From Verrucomicrobiota bacterium (GTDB taxonomy: Bacteria > Verrucomicrobiota > Lentisphaeria > JABSQK01 > JAJFLO01): a stretch of DNA of 64,000 nt. This document shows, one piece after another, positions 53,718-61,346 of the stretch. Below the pieces are notes generated by a model. The model was given only the letters and a program-made list of their open reading frames with translations. It did not search any database and was not told the origin of the DNA. The DNA is taken from positions 1-64,000 of the forward strand of contig JAJFLQ010000085.1 of assembly GCA_021772615.1 (NCBI GenBank). Direction: 5' to 3'. The position numbers and the translations under genes were made by a program. Every line of letters begins with the position of its first letter. The first letter of the stretch is position 1.

Positions 53718-53967
53718 TGTCCAACCCTTCAATCTTGTCTATGGCTGCAAGGACCTGCCTAACCTGGTAAACTTTCGCTTCTCCACCTTTGCCCTTTTGA
53801 ATGTTTACACGTGGATCGCCAGGCCACGGCGTTTTATACACAAGGTGACTGGTTCCGCGTTGCCTTGCTTCTCCAAAATAGTGATTACACACGATTTCCA
53901 AATTCGAGTATTTAACGTTTTTCTGGTTTCTTCTTATCGCACTAAGCAGTTTTTCAATACGAGGCAT
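53704..53967 (-). CDS. hicA: HicA-family toxin (mRNA interferase)
   Basis: 87 residues, at the long end for HicA. The dsRBD-like core has NHYFGEARQRGTSHLVYKTP, with the catalytic His in GTSH, and ends GGEAKVYQVRQVLAAIDKIE. HicA cleaves mRNA and tmRNA until HicB binds. The 81 bp before it (53968-54048) contain a TTGACA-unlike AT-rich stretch; the promoter is not certain. It belongs to the same accessory block as the VapBC pair and the split integrase. Confidence 0.87.
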   Translation of the reverse strand: MPRIEKLLSAIRRNQKNVKYSNLEIVCNHYFGEARQRGTSHLVYKTPWPGDPRVNIQKGKGGEAKVYQVRQVLAAIDKIEGLDNDES

Positions 53968-55532
53968 ATATCACACTTACATTGTAGTATCATTATTGAT
54001 ACTATTCAAGTTTTTTTCAAAATGGCAGCGCGATCCAAATCCCCTAATTCATTTTAACAAACCGAGAACGTCGATACCGTAATAATCCAGTTTATCGACA
54101 GTCTCTTTGAGTATTGCTGTCGGAAATCCTTTTCCGTAACGACCGTACGTCATTGAATCGTTGCTATGCCCCACGATTTGCTTTACGACGGGCTCTTCGA
54201 CGTTCTTTGTCATGAGATAATCCACCAAGGTATGGCGAAACGAGTGAAAATCCTTTCGACCAACATTGTCAGTCTGTACAAAATGCGATTTGAAACGTTT
54301 GTTGAACCATCTGGAAGTGCTTTTCTTAAAACGTTCTCGTTCCTCGAATTCAAGATCGAACAATTTCTGCATTTCTAATTCACGCCGATTCGCGACATAT
54401 CTGAGAAATCCCAGTTCAATTATGCTGTCGTGGATGGGAATGTCACGGGCTGCGTACTTGGTCTTCAATGACTTCCGGGAATCGTCATCCGCATTCACGG
54501 ACACACTCCAGATCCCGTCGGTCTCCCCGATATCGGCGACATCCAGTTGACATAGTTCATTCAGTCTGGCGCCCGTATACATCCCGAGTAGGCATATCCA
54601 ATATCGTTCCGGCCGGTCGCGCTCCGCCCGGAGCTGCTGGAGCATTGCCGTCAGTTCACTTTGGTCAAACGATGAGCGATGGTCGCGGGGATTCGTTTTC
54701 AATTTGAGCTTTAATCCGGAAGCCGGGTTATGGGCAACTTCGTCCCGTTTATGGAGCCAGCTAAATAATCCGGTGTACCCCGTCATGTAGTTATTGACGG
54801 TCTTTGTCGCCATCGGCTTCACTTCGTCGGTCATTTCTAGAATTTCGGCGACTCTCTTATCCCGGTATCTTCGGTCCTTTTTTCTATGTGCGGGAAGGCG
54901 TAGCAGGATATCCCGTACCCGTACCAAGTTTTTTTGGGTGATACTGGCGACGTTGGTGTCAGAGCCCAGGATTTCCTCAAGTAATTCCAAATTGCCTATG
55001 GACTCGTCACGAGTTTTAATCGTCCAATTCCCCAGTTTCGACGACTCATCCACGTAATCCATGATCGCTTTGGAAAGCGGGTATCCCGCGGCTGAAGCGG
55101 AATCGTGATCGGAGTCGACTGAATCGGACAATGATACATCATCAAGGCAATGGTCTACCTGGCGATCCGGATTCGCGAGTTCCTGTAAAGTTTCCCGAGT
55201 CGCTTTGATGCCGGCGGCGTAGCATTGCCGACATAGCTTCTGGAACAGCAGTTCGTTTGATTCTCCGTTTCCGATCCCCTGCGACTTCAAAAACGATTCC
55301 ACAATTATCGGGAAGTCACCCAGTTGGTTACAAAAGAGATCGTCCTTCAGCGATGCGAATACAGCGTCATGCGCCTCGACTTCTGCGAGGAATTCTGCCT
55401 TATCGGAGAATTGACGCTGCAACCAAGATTCTTCAACGTCACGTTTCGTATCGTCATGAAACTTACTGACAAGGTGCCGACATTTCAGTTCTGTTAATTG
55501 AGTCATTTGCTCTGGGGGAGAGTTTTCGTTAA

Positions 55533-56114
55533 CCTGGGTGGCTGATTGACTCAAGTAGCCACTATATGTTGTGGTTTTTGGGGAAAGGAATCCAAATCCA
55601 AATCCAAATCGGGATCGCTATCGAAATCGTAAAGAGATGGGACTTGGATACGAAAAACTCGATGTATACGGTCTGGCAATCGGCTATGTGGCATGGGTAT
55701 ATGAGAAAGCCACGGGTCTGACCGGGATCCACCGGCCTGCATGTGACCAGTGGCTTCGGGCTAGTCAATCGGTTCCGCTGAACATTTCTGAAGGCAATGA
55801 TAAGACCGCGGAAGCAGATCGCCAACGGTATTTTGATATTGACCGTGGCTCGGCGTTGGAATGTGCTGCGACTCAGGACGTATTGATGGTTGGGAAGGCT
55901 TTGGATGGCCACGAAAGCCGTGAACAAAAGATTGAATTTGACCGCATTGCTGCGATGCTCAGTCGATTGGGGGGAGGGGGTACAGCGTTGAGGAAGATAG
56001 CGCTCCTTGCGTCACCGACCAAGACGATTTCGAATTCGATCCCGATAAAAACTTGTCCCAACAAGAATAGGTGCACAATATCTTGGAGTGACTTGAATCA
56101 GTCAGCCACCCAGA
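55533..56114. mobile_element. 582-bp inverted-repeat element carrying a four-helix-bundle gene
   Basis: The left end CCTGGGTGGCTGATTGACTC and the right end (reverse complement) TCTGGGTGGCTGACTGATTC continue to AAGT, giving 24-bp terminal inverted repeats with 21 matches. Both sides are flanked by TTCGTTAA (55525-55532 and 56115-56122), an 8-bp target-site duplication. Excision of the element plus one duplicate restores the integrase frame. It has no transposase and encodes only the S23-like gene; it is therefore probably non-autonomous. A (CAAATC)n-like stretch lies at about 55590-55612. Confidence 0.83.
55637..56070 (+). pseudogene. Four-helix-bundle protein (S23/23S-rRNA-IVS family), one base short in a G-run
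   Basis: MGLGYEKLDVYGLAIGYVAW, ATGLTGIHRPACDQWLRASQ and SVPLNISEGNDKTAEADRQR, then GSALECAATQDVLMVGKALD, match the TIGR02436 four-helix-bundle family. The family is known from intervening sequences in 23S rRNA genes and related to the Avd proteins of diversity-generating retroelements. After LSRLGG the frame slips: adding one G to the G5 run at 55976-55980 gives YSVEEDSAPC and an acidic tail DQDDFEFDPDKNLSQQE with a stop at 56070. Uncorrected, the frame runs to 56122. The protein is basic at the start; its function is not established. Confidence 0.75.
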
Positions 56115-56457
56115 TTCGTTAATGCCACTTCGCTCGATAATTCGAGCCAATAGAAAGAATAATTGTTCCAGTCTGAACTGAACAACGTTGGATTTACTGA
56201 TTGCACCTGCGACGGACGATACGCCGAGGGACACGCGAATTACGGAAGAAGGGAAAAAATGTGACAGACGGCGAGGAACACGTTTGCGGAAATAGAAGGT
56301 GTGTTTTCGACGGTAGAGATAGGTGGGAATGCGGACGGGTTTTGTGAACATTTTCGAGGACAACCTTTCGATTTTGTAGCACACTGTGTGACACAAAACC
56401 GGTTCGTAGGTTGTCCTGCATGTATAACTATCGTAATATAAGGGGGTTATATTAAGA

Positions 56458-56534
56458 TGGTAGCGGGTCAGGGACTCGAACCCCGGACACGTGGATTATG
56501 ATTCCACTGCTCTAACCAACTGAGCTAACCCGCC
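56458..56534 (-). tRNA. tRNA-Met (CAU), CCA encoded
   Basis: Minus strand 5' GGCGGGTTAGCTCAGTTGGT and onward. D arm GCTC...GAGC, anticodon arm GTGGA-ATCATAA-TCCAC with anticodon CAT, T arm CGGGG-TTCGAGT-CCCTG, acceptor stem GGCGGGT/ACCCGCT (first pair G-T), discriminator A and encoded CCA. The sequence is elongator tRNA-Met-like; tRNA-Ile with a lysidine-modified CAT is the alternative. It lies next to a tyrosine recombinase gene, so its 3' end is the likely attachment site of the accessory block. I did not find a second copy of the tRNA 3' end within the window. Confidence 0.9.
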
Positions 56535-56708
56535 AGAAAAGGCATTGAAGATTTTAGAAGGGAGATTTTAGATTTGGAACACGATTGCAAGTATTGAGCG
56601 AAAACGGCAAGAACCAATTTTCGCTGAAATGCCAAAGGACATCTCACTAATCCCGGCACAACTCGCTTCCGTTTGGCTACCTACCGCCCACAGGCGCAGC
56701 CTGTACAC

Positions 56709-56734
56709 TACATGTGTTCCCCAGAACACATGTA
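56709..56734 (-). terminator. Perfect 11-bp hairpin directly after rpsO
   Basis: TACATGTGTTC (56709-56719)/GAACACATGTA (56724-56734) with loop CCCA starts at the base after the rpsO stop codon. There is no T-run after it on the minus strand, so it may be a 3' stabilising hairpin or a Rho-dependent site, not a classical terminator. The remaining region up to the tRNA holds no gene. Confidence 0.45.
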
Positions 56735-56998
56735 TCAGCGGCGTAGACCGAGTCGTTTCAGTATCTCCAGGTAGCGATCGTGCTTGGTACGGTTCAGGTA
56801 TTTCAGGAGCTTGCGCCGCTGATTCACCAGGGCAATGAGGCCGCGCCGGGAATGGTTGTCTTTCGGATGCTCCTTGAGATGCTCCGTAAGCTCGAGAATC
56901 CGGCTGGTGAGAATCGCGATCTGCACATCGCTCGAACCGGTGTCGCCGTCTTTGACGGCGAAGTCCTTTATTACCGCCTGTTTCGCTTCCTTTTCCAT
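56735..56998 (-). CDS. rpsO: 30S ribosomal protein S15
   Basis: 87 residues from the ATG at 56998, with AGGATAT upstream. The longer frame adds 18 non-homologous residues. The whole S15 signature is present: [20 protein letters not shown], then [40 protein letters not shown] and LGLRR. S15 binds 16S rRNA helix 22 and bridges to the large subunit. It is single here, not followed by pnp. The 57005-57287 gap to trpD has no gene; an rpsO autoregulatory leader is expected in it but not visible to me. Confidence 0.97.
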   Translation of the reverse strand: MEKEAKQAVIKDFAVKDGDTGSSDVQIAILTSRILELTEHLKEHPKDNHSRRGLIALVNQRRKLLKYLNRTKHDRYLEILKRLGLRR

Positions 56999-57287
56999 CA
57001 AAAATATCCTGTCTTCAAATTTATCTGAACATGCCCCGGCCCCGCGTGACACGTAGACACAGGTCCGCGCCGGTATGAGAAACCAAGCAATATAAGAATA
57101 GTGAGGTGAATTTCAAATGGGAATGGTGGTTTAATTCGGGAAATACGAGTTGGACGGGGAGTCGTATGGTGATGATATCTGCAGGTATTTTGCCGTACAG
57201 GCTTTGGCCTGCGTCAGTCATGCAACGATCACATTTTCCAAAATATGCCACTATTCGTCGTCACCGTTGACGGCCAAGCCATCGTAT

Positions 57288-58304
57288 TCAATCGTCATTC
57301 GTAACCGCGATAAGTTCGTTGAGTTTCTGCTTCGCGCGGCCCGATAGCACGGCATCGCGGGCCGCGTCGACGGCCCCGGCGAAGTCATCGGTATTGCCGG
57401 CTACGTAGATAGCTGCTGCGCCGTTGAGAACGGCGATGTCTGTGTATGCGCTGTCTTCGCCGGAGAGAACTGCATGGATTCTGGTCGCGTTTTCTTCAGC
57501 GTCGCCGCCCCGCACGGCGTCCAGTGACTGGTAGCGGTCGATATAGAGCAGGGGGTCAAAGTCGTAGGTGCGGATTGTACCGTCCTTTAGTTCACTGATG
57601 CGTGTGGTCCCGGAGATGGAGATCTCGTCAATTCCGTCGGCGCCGTGAACGACAAGTGCACGTTCGGAGCCCAGTTGCTTCAGGACCGCTGCGAACGTTG
57701 CGGTGAGTTCGGTCGCGTAAACGCCCAGAAGCTGGCGGCGCGCGCCAGCCGGATTGGATAGCGGCCCGAGCATGTTGAATATGGTGCGGATACCGAGTTC
57801 TTTGCGCGGGCCGACGGCATGTTTCATGGCCGGATGCCAGGTTGGCGCAAAGAGAAAGCCGATGCCCACGCTGTCGATGCATGCCGCGACGGCCTGCGGT
57901 GCGATGGTGATATTGACGCCGAGCGCGGCAAGTACATCGGCGCTGCCGCATTTGCTCGAGACAGAGCGGTTGCCGTGTTTCGCGATCACAACACCGGTGC
58001 CGGCGGCGATGATTGCGGCTACGGTCGAGATGTTGAAGGTGTTGGCGCCGTCACCGCCGGTACCGCAGGTGTCGACGAGGTCCGTTGCGGTCACGTCGAT
58101 GGAAGCGGCATGATGACGCATGATTGCGGCAGCGGCGCTTATCTCGTCGACGCTTTCGCCTTTCATCCGCAGTGCGGTGATGAGGGCGGCGATCTGGGGC
58201 GGAGTGAGTCTGCCCTGCATAAGGTCGTCCATGGTGGCCGTCATTTCGTCGGTTGTGAGGTCGTGGCGGGCAATGATTTTGTTGAGGATTTGTGTGTAGG
58301 TCAT
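57288..58304 (-). CDS. trpD: Anthranilate phosphoribosyltransferase
   Basis: 338 residues, full length. It transfers phosphoribose from PRPP to anthranilate in tryptophan synthesis. Motifs are DTCGTGGDGANTFNISTVAAI (PRPP-binding glycine loop), AKHGNRSVSSKCGSADVLAAL (KHGNR.x.S.xGSAD), and RTIFNMLGPLSNPAGARRQLLGVY. The start at 58304 is the first ATG of the family-length frame. It is separated from trpF by 324 bp of repeat-rich DNA where trpC might be expected in other operons, so it may have its own promoter. Confidence 0.97.
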   Translation of the reverse strand: MTYTQILNKIIARHDLTTDEMTATMDDLMQGRLTPPQIAALITALRMKGESVDEISAAAAIMRHHAASIDVTATDLVDTCGTGGDGANTFNISTVAAIIAAGTGVVIAKHGNRSVSSKCGSADVLAALGVNITIAPQAVAACIDSVGIGFLFAPTWHPAMKHAVGPRKELGIRTIFNMLGPLSNPAGARRQLLGVYATELTATFAAVLKQLGSERALVVHGADGIDEISISGTTRISELKDGTIRTYDFDPLLYIDRYQSLDAVRGGDAEENATRIHAVLSGEDSAYTDIAVLNGAAAIYVAGNTDDFAGAVDAARDAVLSGRAKQKLNELIAVTNDD

Positions 58305-58628
58305 GGCGAGGTTCCTGTTATGTTTGTTCCTGGCAGGCTGTCGGGAAGGGACCGCAGTCGATTGTTATGTGTTACGGATCAAGGGAAGGAACTCGGACAC
58401 AGAGGACTGTGTCCCTCCAGTATAGTCCGGCTCGTGACGGTGCTCGATCCCAATGCTGTATTCTGGCGAAAGCCGTTGGAGTTCGCGCTTCAGCGTGCTT
58501 GCGCTGTGCGATGCGCATTGCTTGCTGTGGGCGCGAAACCCACACTAAAGTGTGAACTCCAACAGTACTGAGCAGACTCCAAAATTACCTATTATTGATG
58601 TATTTGGTGATAGTTCATGCCATTTGCG
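58305..58628. repeat. Repeat-rich gap between trpF and trpD
   Basis: The REP palindrome GGACACAGAGGACTGTGTCC with CTCCAG is at 58395-58420, and the ACACTAAAGTGTG palindrome at about 58541-58553 is a relative of the one at 17672. No trpC (indole-3-glycerol phosphate synthase) is present here and none elsewhere in the window. A short frame of no recognisable function crosses the area. Confidence 0.6.
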
Positions 58629-59246
58629 TCATGACGCCTGTCTGGCTGTGTTGATGAAGGATCGGACTTTTTGATGATCTTTGAGGCCTTTGGCCCGTTC
58701 GACGCCGGATGAGACGTCGATGCCGGCGGGATGCACGTGCGCAATCGCCGCAGCTACATTCTCGGGCGTAAGGCCGCCGGCCAGAAAAATATCGTGTCGG
58801 GCAGACGCTTCGCGCGCCAGGTCCCAGTCGCCGGTGTTGCCGGTGCCGCCGTATTTCGGCGACGGCGTATCGATGAGCATGCGGCAGCCCGGAAAATCGC
58901 GTAACCTGTCCAGCCCTGCTTCATTGTGGATTGCCACGGCCTTGATGACCGACATCCCGGTGGCGATGAGGTCGCGGACCTGCTCCGATGCTTCGTCGCC
59001 GTGAAGTTGCAGTGCCTTGAGGTTGACACGGGCAGCGATCTCGCGCATCATGGTATTCGCCTCGTTCACAAACACGCCGACAGCTTCAATCGTTTCGGGC
59101 AGTGCCTTGATTATCGTCCTGGCCGTATCCGGCGGGACGTACCGCGGCGACTTCGGATAGAAAACAAACCCCAGCAGGTCCGTGCCGGCGTCGACGGCGC
59201 ATTGAGCGTCGGCAAGGCTGGTGATGCCGCAAATTTTAATCTGCAT
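58629..59246 (-). CDS. trpF: Phosphoribosylanthranilate isomerase
   Basis: 205 residues, a compact TIM barrel. KICGITSLADAQCAVDAGTD begins the barrel (catalytic Cys7-equivalent in KICG), then LQLHGDEASEQVRDL, MLIDTPSPKYGGTGNTGDWD (catalytic Asp), FLAGGLTPENVAAAI and GIDVSSGVERAKGLKDHQKV (phosphate-binding). It isomerises PRA to CdRP. The ATG overlaps the trpG stop by 11 nt, so the two are coupled. trpF directly after trpG is unusual compared with the E. coli order. Confidence 0.96.
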   Translation of the reverse strand: MQIKICGITSLADAQCAVDAGTDLLGFVFYPKSPRYVPPDTARTIIKALPETIEAVGVFVNEANTMMREIAARVNLKALQLHGDEASEQVRDLIATGMSVIKAVAIHNEAGLDRLRDFPGCRMLIDTPSPKYGGTGNTGDWDLAREASARHDIFLAGGLTPENVAAAIAHVHPAGIDVSSGVERAKGLKDHQKVRSFINTARQAS

Positions 59247-59814
59247 TCTGAATCATATCCAGAAAGTTCTTCATGATCCGGTTCCCGACCGGGGTGAGCA
59301 CCGATTCCGGATGAAACTGAACCCCGACCGTCGGGTGGCTCCGGTGCCGTAACGCCATGATCTCGCCATCATCGGATTCCGCCGTGACTGCAAGAACGTC
59401 CGGGAACGACGCGCGCTCGGCGACCAGCGAGTGGTAGCGACCCGCCTCGAACGGGCTGGGCACGTCGCGAAAAAGCGGATCATCGTCGTGCGTAACCGCG
59501 GACGTCTTGCCGTGCATGATGTGTTTGGCGTGCACGATTTTGCCGCCGAAGGCACTCGTAATGGCCTGATGGCCAAGGCACACGCCGAATAGCGGAATAC
59601 GGCCCGAGAATGTCCGAATCGCCTCGACGCTGATCCCGGCCTGGTCGGGCGTGCACGGCCCCGGGGATACGATCAGGGCATTCGGATTCTTTGCCTCCAG
59701 TTCGGCGACTGTCACGGTGTCGTTACGGTATACGTCCATCGTGATGCCGATCTTACCCATTTCCTGAACAAGGTTATAGGTGAAAGAATCGTAATTGTCG
59801 ATCATGATTACCAT
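59236..59814 (-). CDS. trpG: Anthranilate synthase glutamine amidotransferase subunit
   Basis: 192 residues, class I glutamine amidotransferase. MIDNYDSFTYNLVQEMG starts the fold; SPGPCTPDQAGISVEAI, then PLFGVCLGHQAITSAFGG carries the catalytic Cys, and VGVQFHPESVLTP holds the His and Glu of the triad. It supplies ammonia to TrpE; the same protein may also serve PabB if pabA is absent. The start lies 5 nt after the trpE stop. It may be expressed as one transcript trpE-trpG-trpF. Confidence 0.96.
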   Translation of the reverse strand: MVIMIDNYDSFTYNLVQEMGKIGITMDVYRNDTVTVAELEAKNPNALIVSPGPCTPDQAGISVEAIRTFSGRIPLFGVCLGHQAITSAFGGKIVHAKHIMHGKTSAVTHDDDPLFRDVPSPFEAGRYHSLVAERASFPDVLAVTAESDDGEIMALRHRSHPTVGVQFHPESVLTPVGNRIMKNFLDMIQNAD

Positions 59815-59819
59815 ATGAA

Positions 59820-61310
59820 TCAGTCCAGTCGCAGGCGGTTCTCGGCAAGCTCCAGTGCCTTCAGCATGCCATTGCTCTTGTGTACGGTTTCTTCGTATTC
59901 TTTCTCCGGGACGCTGTCGTAAACGACTCCCGCTCCAGCGGTTACGGTTGCCGTCCCGTTTTCCATCACGACCGTACGTATGGTTATCGCCATGTCCATG
60001 ATGCCGGCGCCGTATGCGATGTATCCCAGTGCGCCGCCGTAGGGACCGCGCCGGATCGGTTCGAGTTCGTTGATAATCTCCATGGCGCGCACCTTCGGCG
60101 CGCCGGACAGCGTGCCGGCCGGAAAGGACGCCTTCAGCACATCTACTGCGTCAACGTCTTCGCGTAGGCGCGCCTCTACGTGGGAAACCAGATGCATGAC
60201 GTGCGAGTACTTCTCGATAAACATGTATTCTGCGACCGTCACCGATCCTGTTTCGGCCACACGCCCGAGATCGTTACGGGCCAGGTCGACAAGCATGACA
60301 TGCTCCGCCCGCTCTTTTTTGTCCGCCAGCAGCTCGGCGCCGAGTCGTTCGTCTTCTTCCGGACTCTTCCCCCGGGGTCGGGTGCCGGCGATAGGCCGTA
60401 TCTCTGCTTTGTCGGCGGTCACGCGCACCAGGACTTCGGGCGAAGATCCGGCGATGGCCCGGCGGCTGTCCAGTTTGAGATAATACAGATACGGCGACGG
60501 ATTCACCAGGCGCAACGCGCGGTACACGTCGAGTGGCGCGGCCGATATCGGCCGCGAAAAATGCTGTGCCAGTACTACTTGAATGATGTCGCCGTCACGG
60601 ATATAGGCACGTCCCCGTTCGACTATGTCCTCATAATCTGTACGCGTGAGGTTCGATGTCATCCCGGCCGCCATCAGGTTGCTCGGCTCGCCCCGCTGCG
60701 CTTTCGGTCGCGGCGCCAGGATGATGGATTCCAGCTGATCAAGGGTGTCGAGTCCGTGTTGATAGGCGCTGCGGGTGTTCCGGTGCTCTCCGGGATGGAC
60801 GCAGCAGCATAACATCACGGTTTTGTGGATGTTGTCGAAGATCGCCATGTGATCGGTGATAAGGAAATGCGCGTCCGGAAACCCGGTAGGGTTATCGTGT
60901 CGGCGCTCACCACAGCGCTCGAAATAACGCACGGTTTCGAAGGCCAGGTACCCTACAAGCCCGCCGAAAAATCGCGGCAACCCCGGCACCTCCGCGACGG
61001 TGAATGCACGTACATACTCATGGAGCGCATCGACAGGGTTGCCCGGTAGTTCCGTTTTGTGCCCGTTTTCCACCAGAAACGCGCGGTCGCTGTCGATCAC
61101 CAGCTCTTTCGTTATGTTGAACCCCAATAACGAGTAGCGGCCCCAGTTTTCACCGCCATCAACGCTTTCCAGCAGGAAATACGTCTCTTGATTGTCGAGC
61201 TTCGCGGCGATCGAAATCGGCGTCTCGCAGTCGGCGAGAATCTCGCGCACCACTGGGATGACGTTGCAGCGGGCCGCTGTTTCTTCGAAGGTATCGTATG
61301 ATAGTGTCAT
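59820..61310 (-). CDS. trpE: Anthranilate synthase component I
   Basis: 496 residues, full length. The N-terminal half includes FLLESVDGGENWGRYSLLGF (the LLES region is part of the tryptophan feedback site). The catalytic half has GDIIQVVLAQHFSRPI, VNPSPYLYYLKLDSRRAIAGSSPEVLVRV, IRPIAGTRPRGKSPEED, AEHVMLVDLARNDLGRV, and PAGTLSGAPKVRAMEIINEL. It makes anthranilate from chorismate with the glutamine-derived ammonia of TrpG. The first gene of the trp operon; no leader peptide with Trp codons is visible before it (61311-61346 is too short). Confidence 0.97.
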   Translation of the reverse strand: MTLSYDTFEETAARCNVIPVVREILADCETPISIAAKLDNQETYFLLESVDGGENWGRYSLLGFNITKELVIDSDRAFLVENGHKTELPGNPVDALHEYVRAFTVAEVPGLPRFFGGLVGYLAFETVRYFERCGERRHDNPTGFPDAHFLITDHMAIFDNIHKTVMLCCCVHPGEHRNTRSAYQHGLDTLDQLESIILAPRPKAQRGEPSNLMAAGMTSNLTRTDYEDIVERGRAYIRDGDIIQVVLAQHFSRPISAAPLDVYRALRLVNPSPYLYYLKLDSRRAIAGSSPEVLVRVTADKAEIRPIAGTRPRGKSPEEDERLGAELLADKKERAEHVMLVDLARNDLGRVAETGSVTVAEYMFIEKYSHVMHLVSHVEARLREDVDAVDVLKASFPAGTLSGAPKVRAMEIINELEPIRRGPYGGALGYIAYGAGIMDMAITIRTVVMENGTATVTAGAGVVYDSVPEKEYEETVHKSNGMLKALELAENRLRLD

Positions 61311-61346
61311 TGGGATTTCGTTAGTATTCGAATGTGTTGCCAGGTA

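Larger units (their letters stand above)
54049..56351 (-). pseudogene. DUF6538-type tyrosine recombinase split by a mobile element
   Basis: The N-terminal part (56351-56115) encodes PVRIPTYLYRRKHTFYFRKR, the DUF6538 start, up to RSGINE. The main part (55524-54049) encodes the core-binding domain and catalytic domain: ARLNELCQLDVADI (Arg), HSFRHTLVDYL (His/Arg) and GHSNDSMTYGRYGKG (His, Tyr). Removing the 582-bp insertion and one 8-bp duplicate gives a continuous 570-residue frame (SGI-NENSPPEQ). As it stands, the main part could still be read from a TTG at 55554 within the element. The tRNA-Met 3' end is 107 bp from the integrase start, so this is the integrase of a tRNA-targeted element. Confidence 0.83.

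Noticed and set aside
56458..56534. Second attachment site (tRNA-Met 3' end duplicate)
   Set aside because: I looked for GGGACTCGAAC and the adjoining bases elsewhere in the window and found no convincing copy; the other end of the element may lie outside or have been lost.
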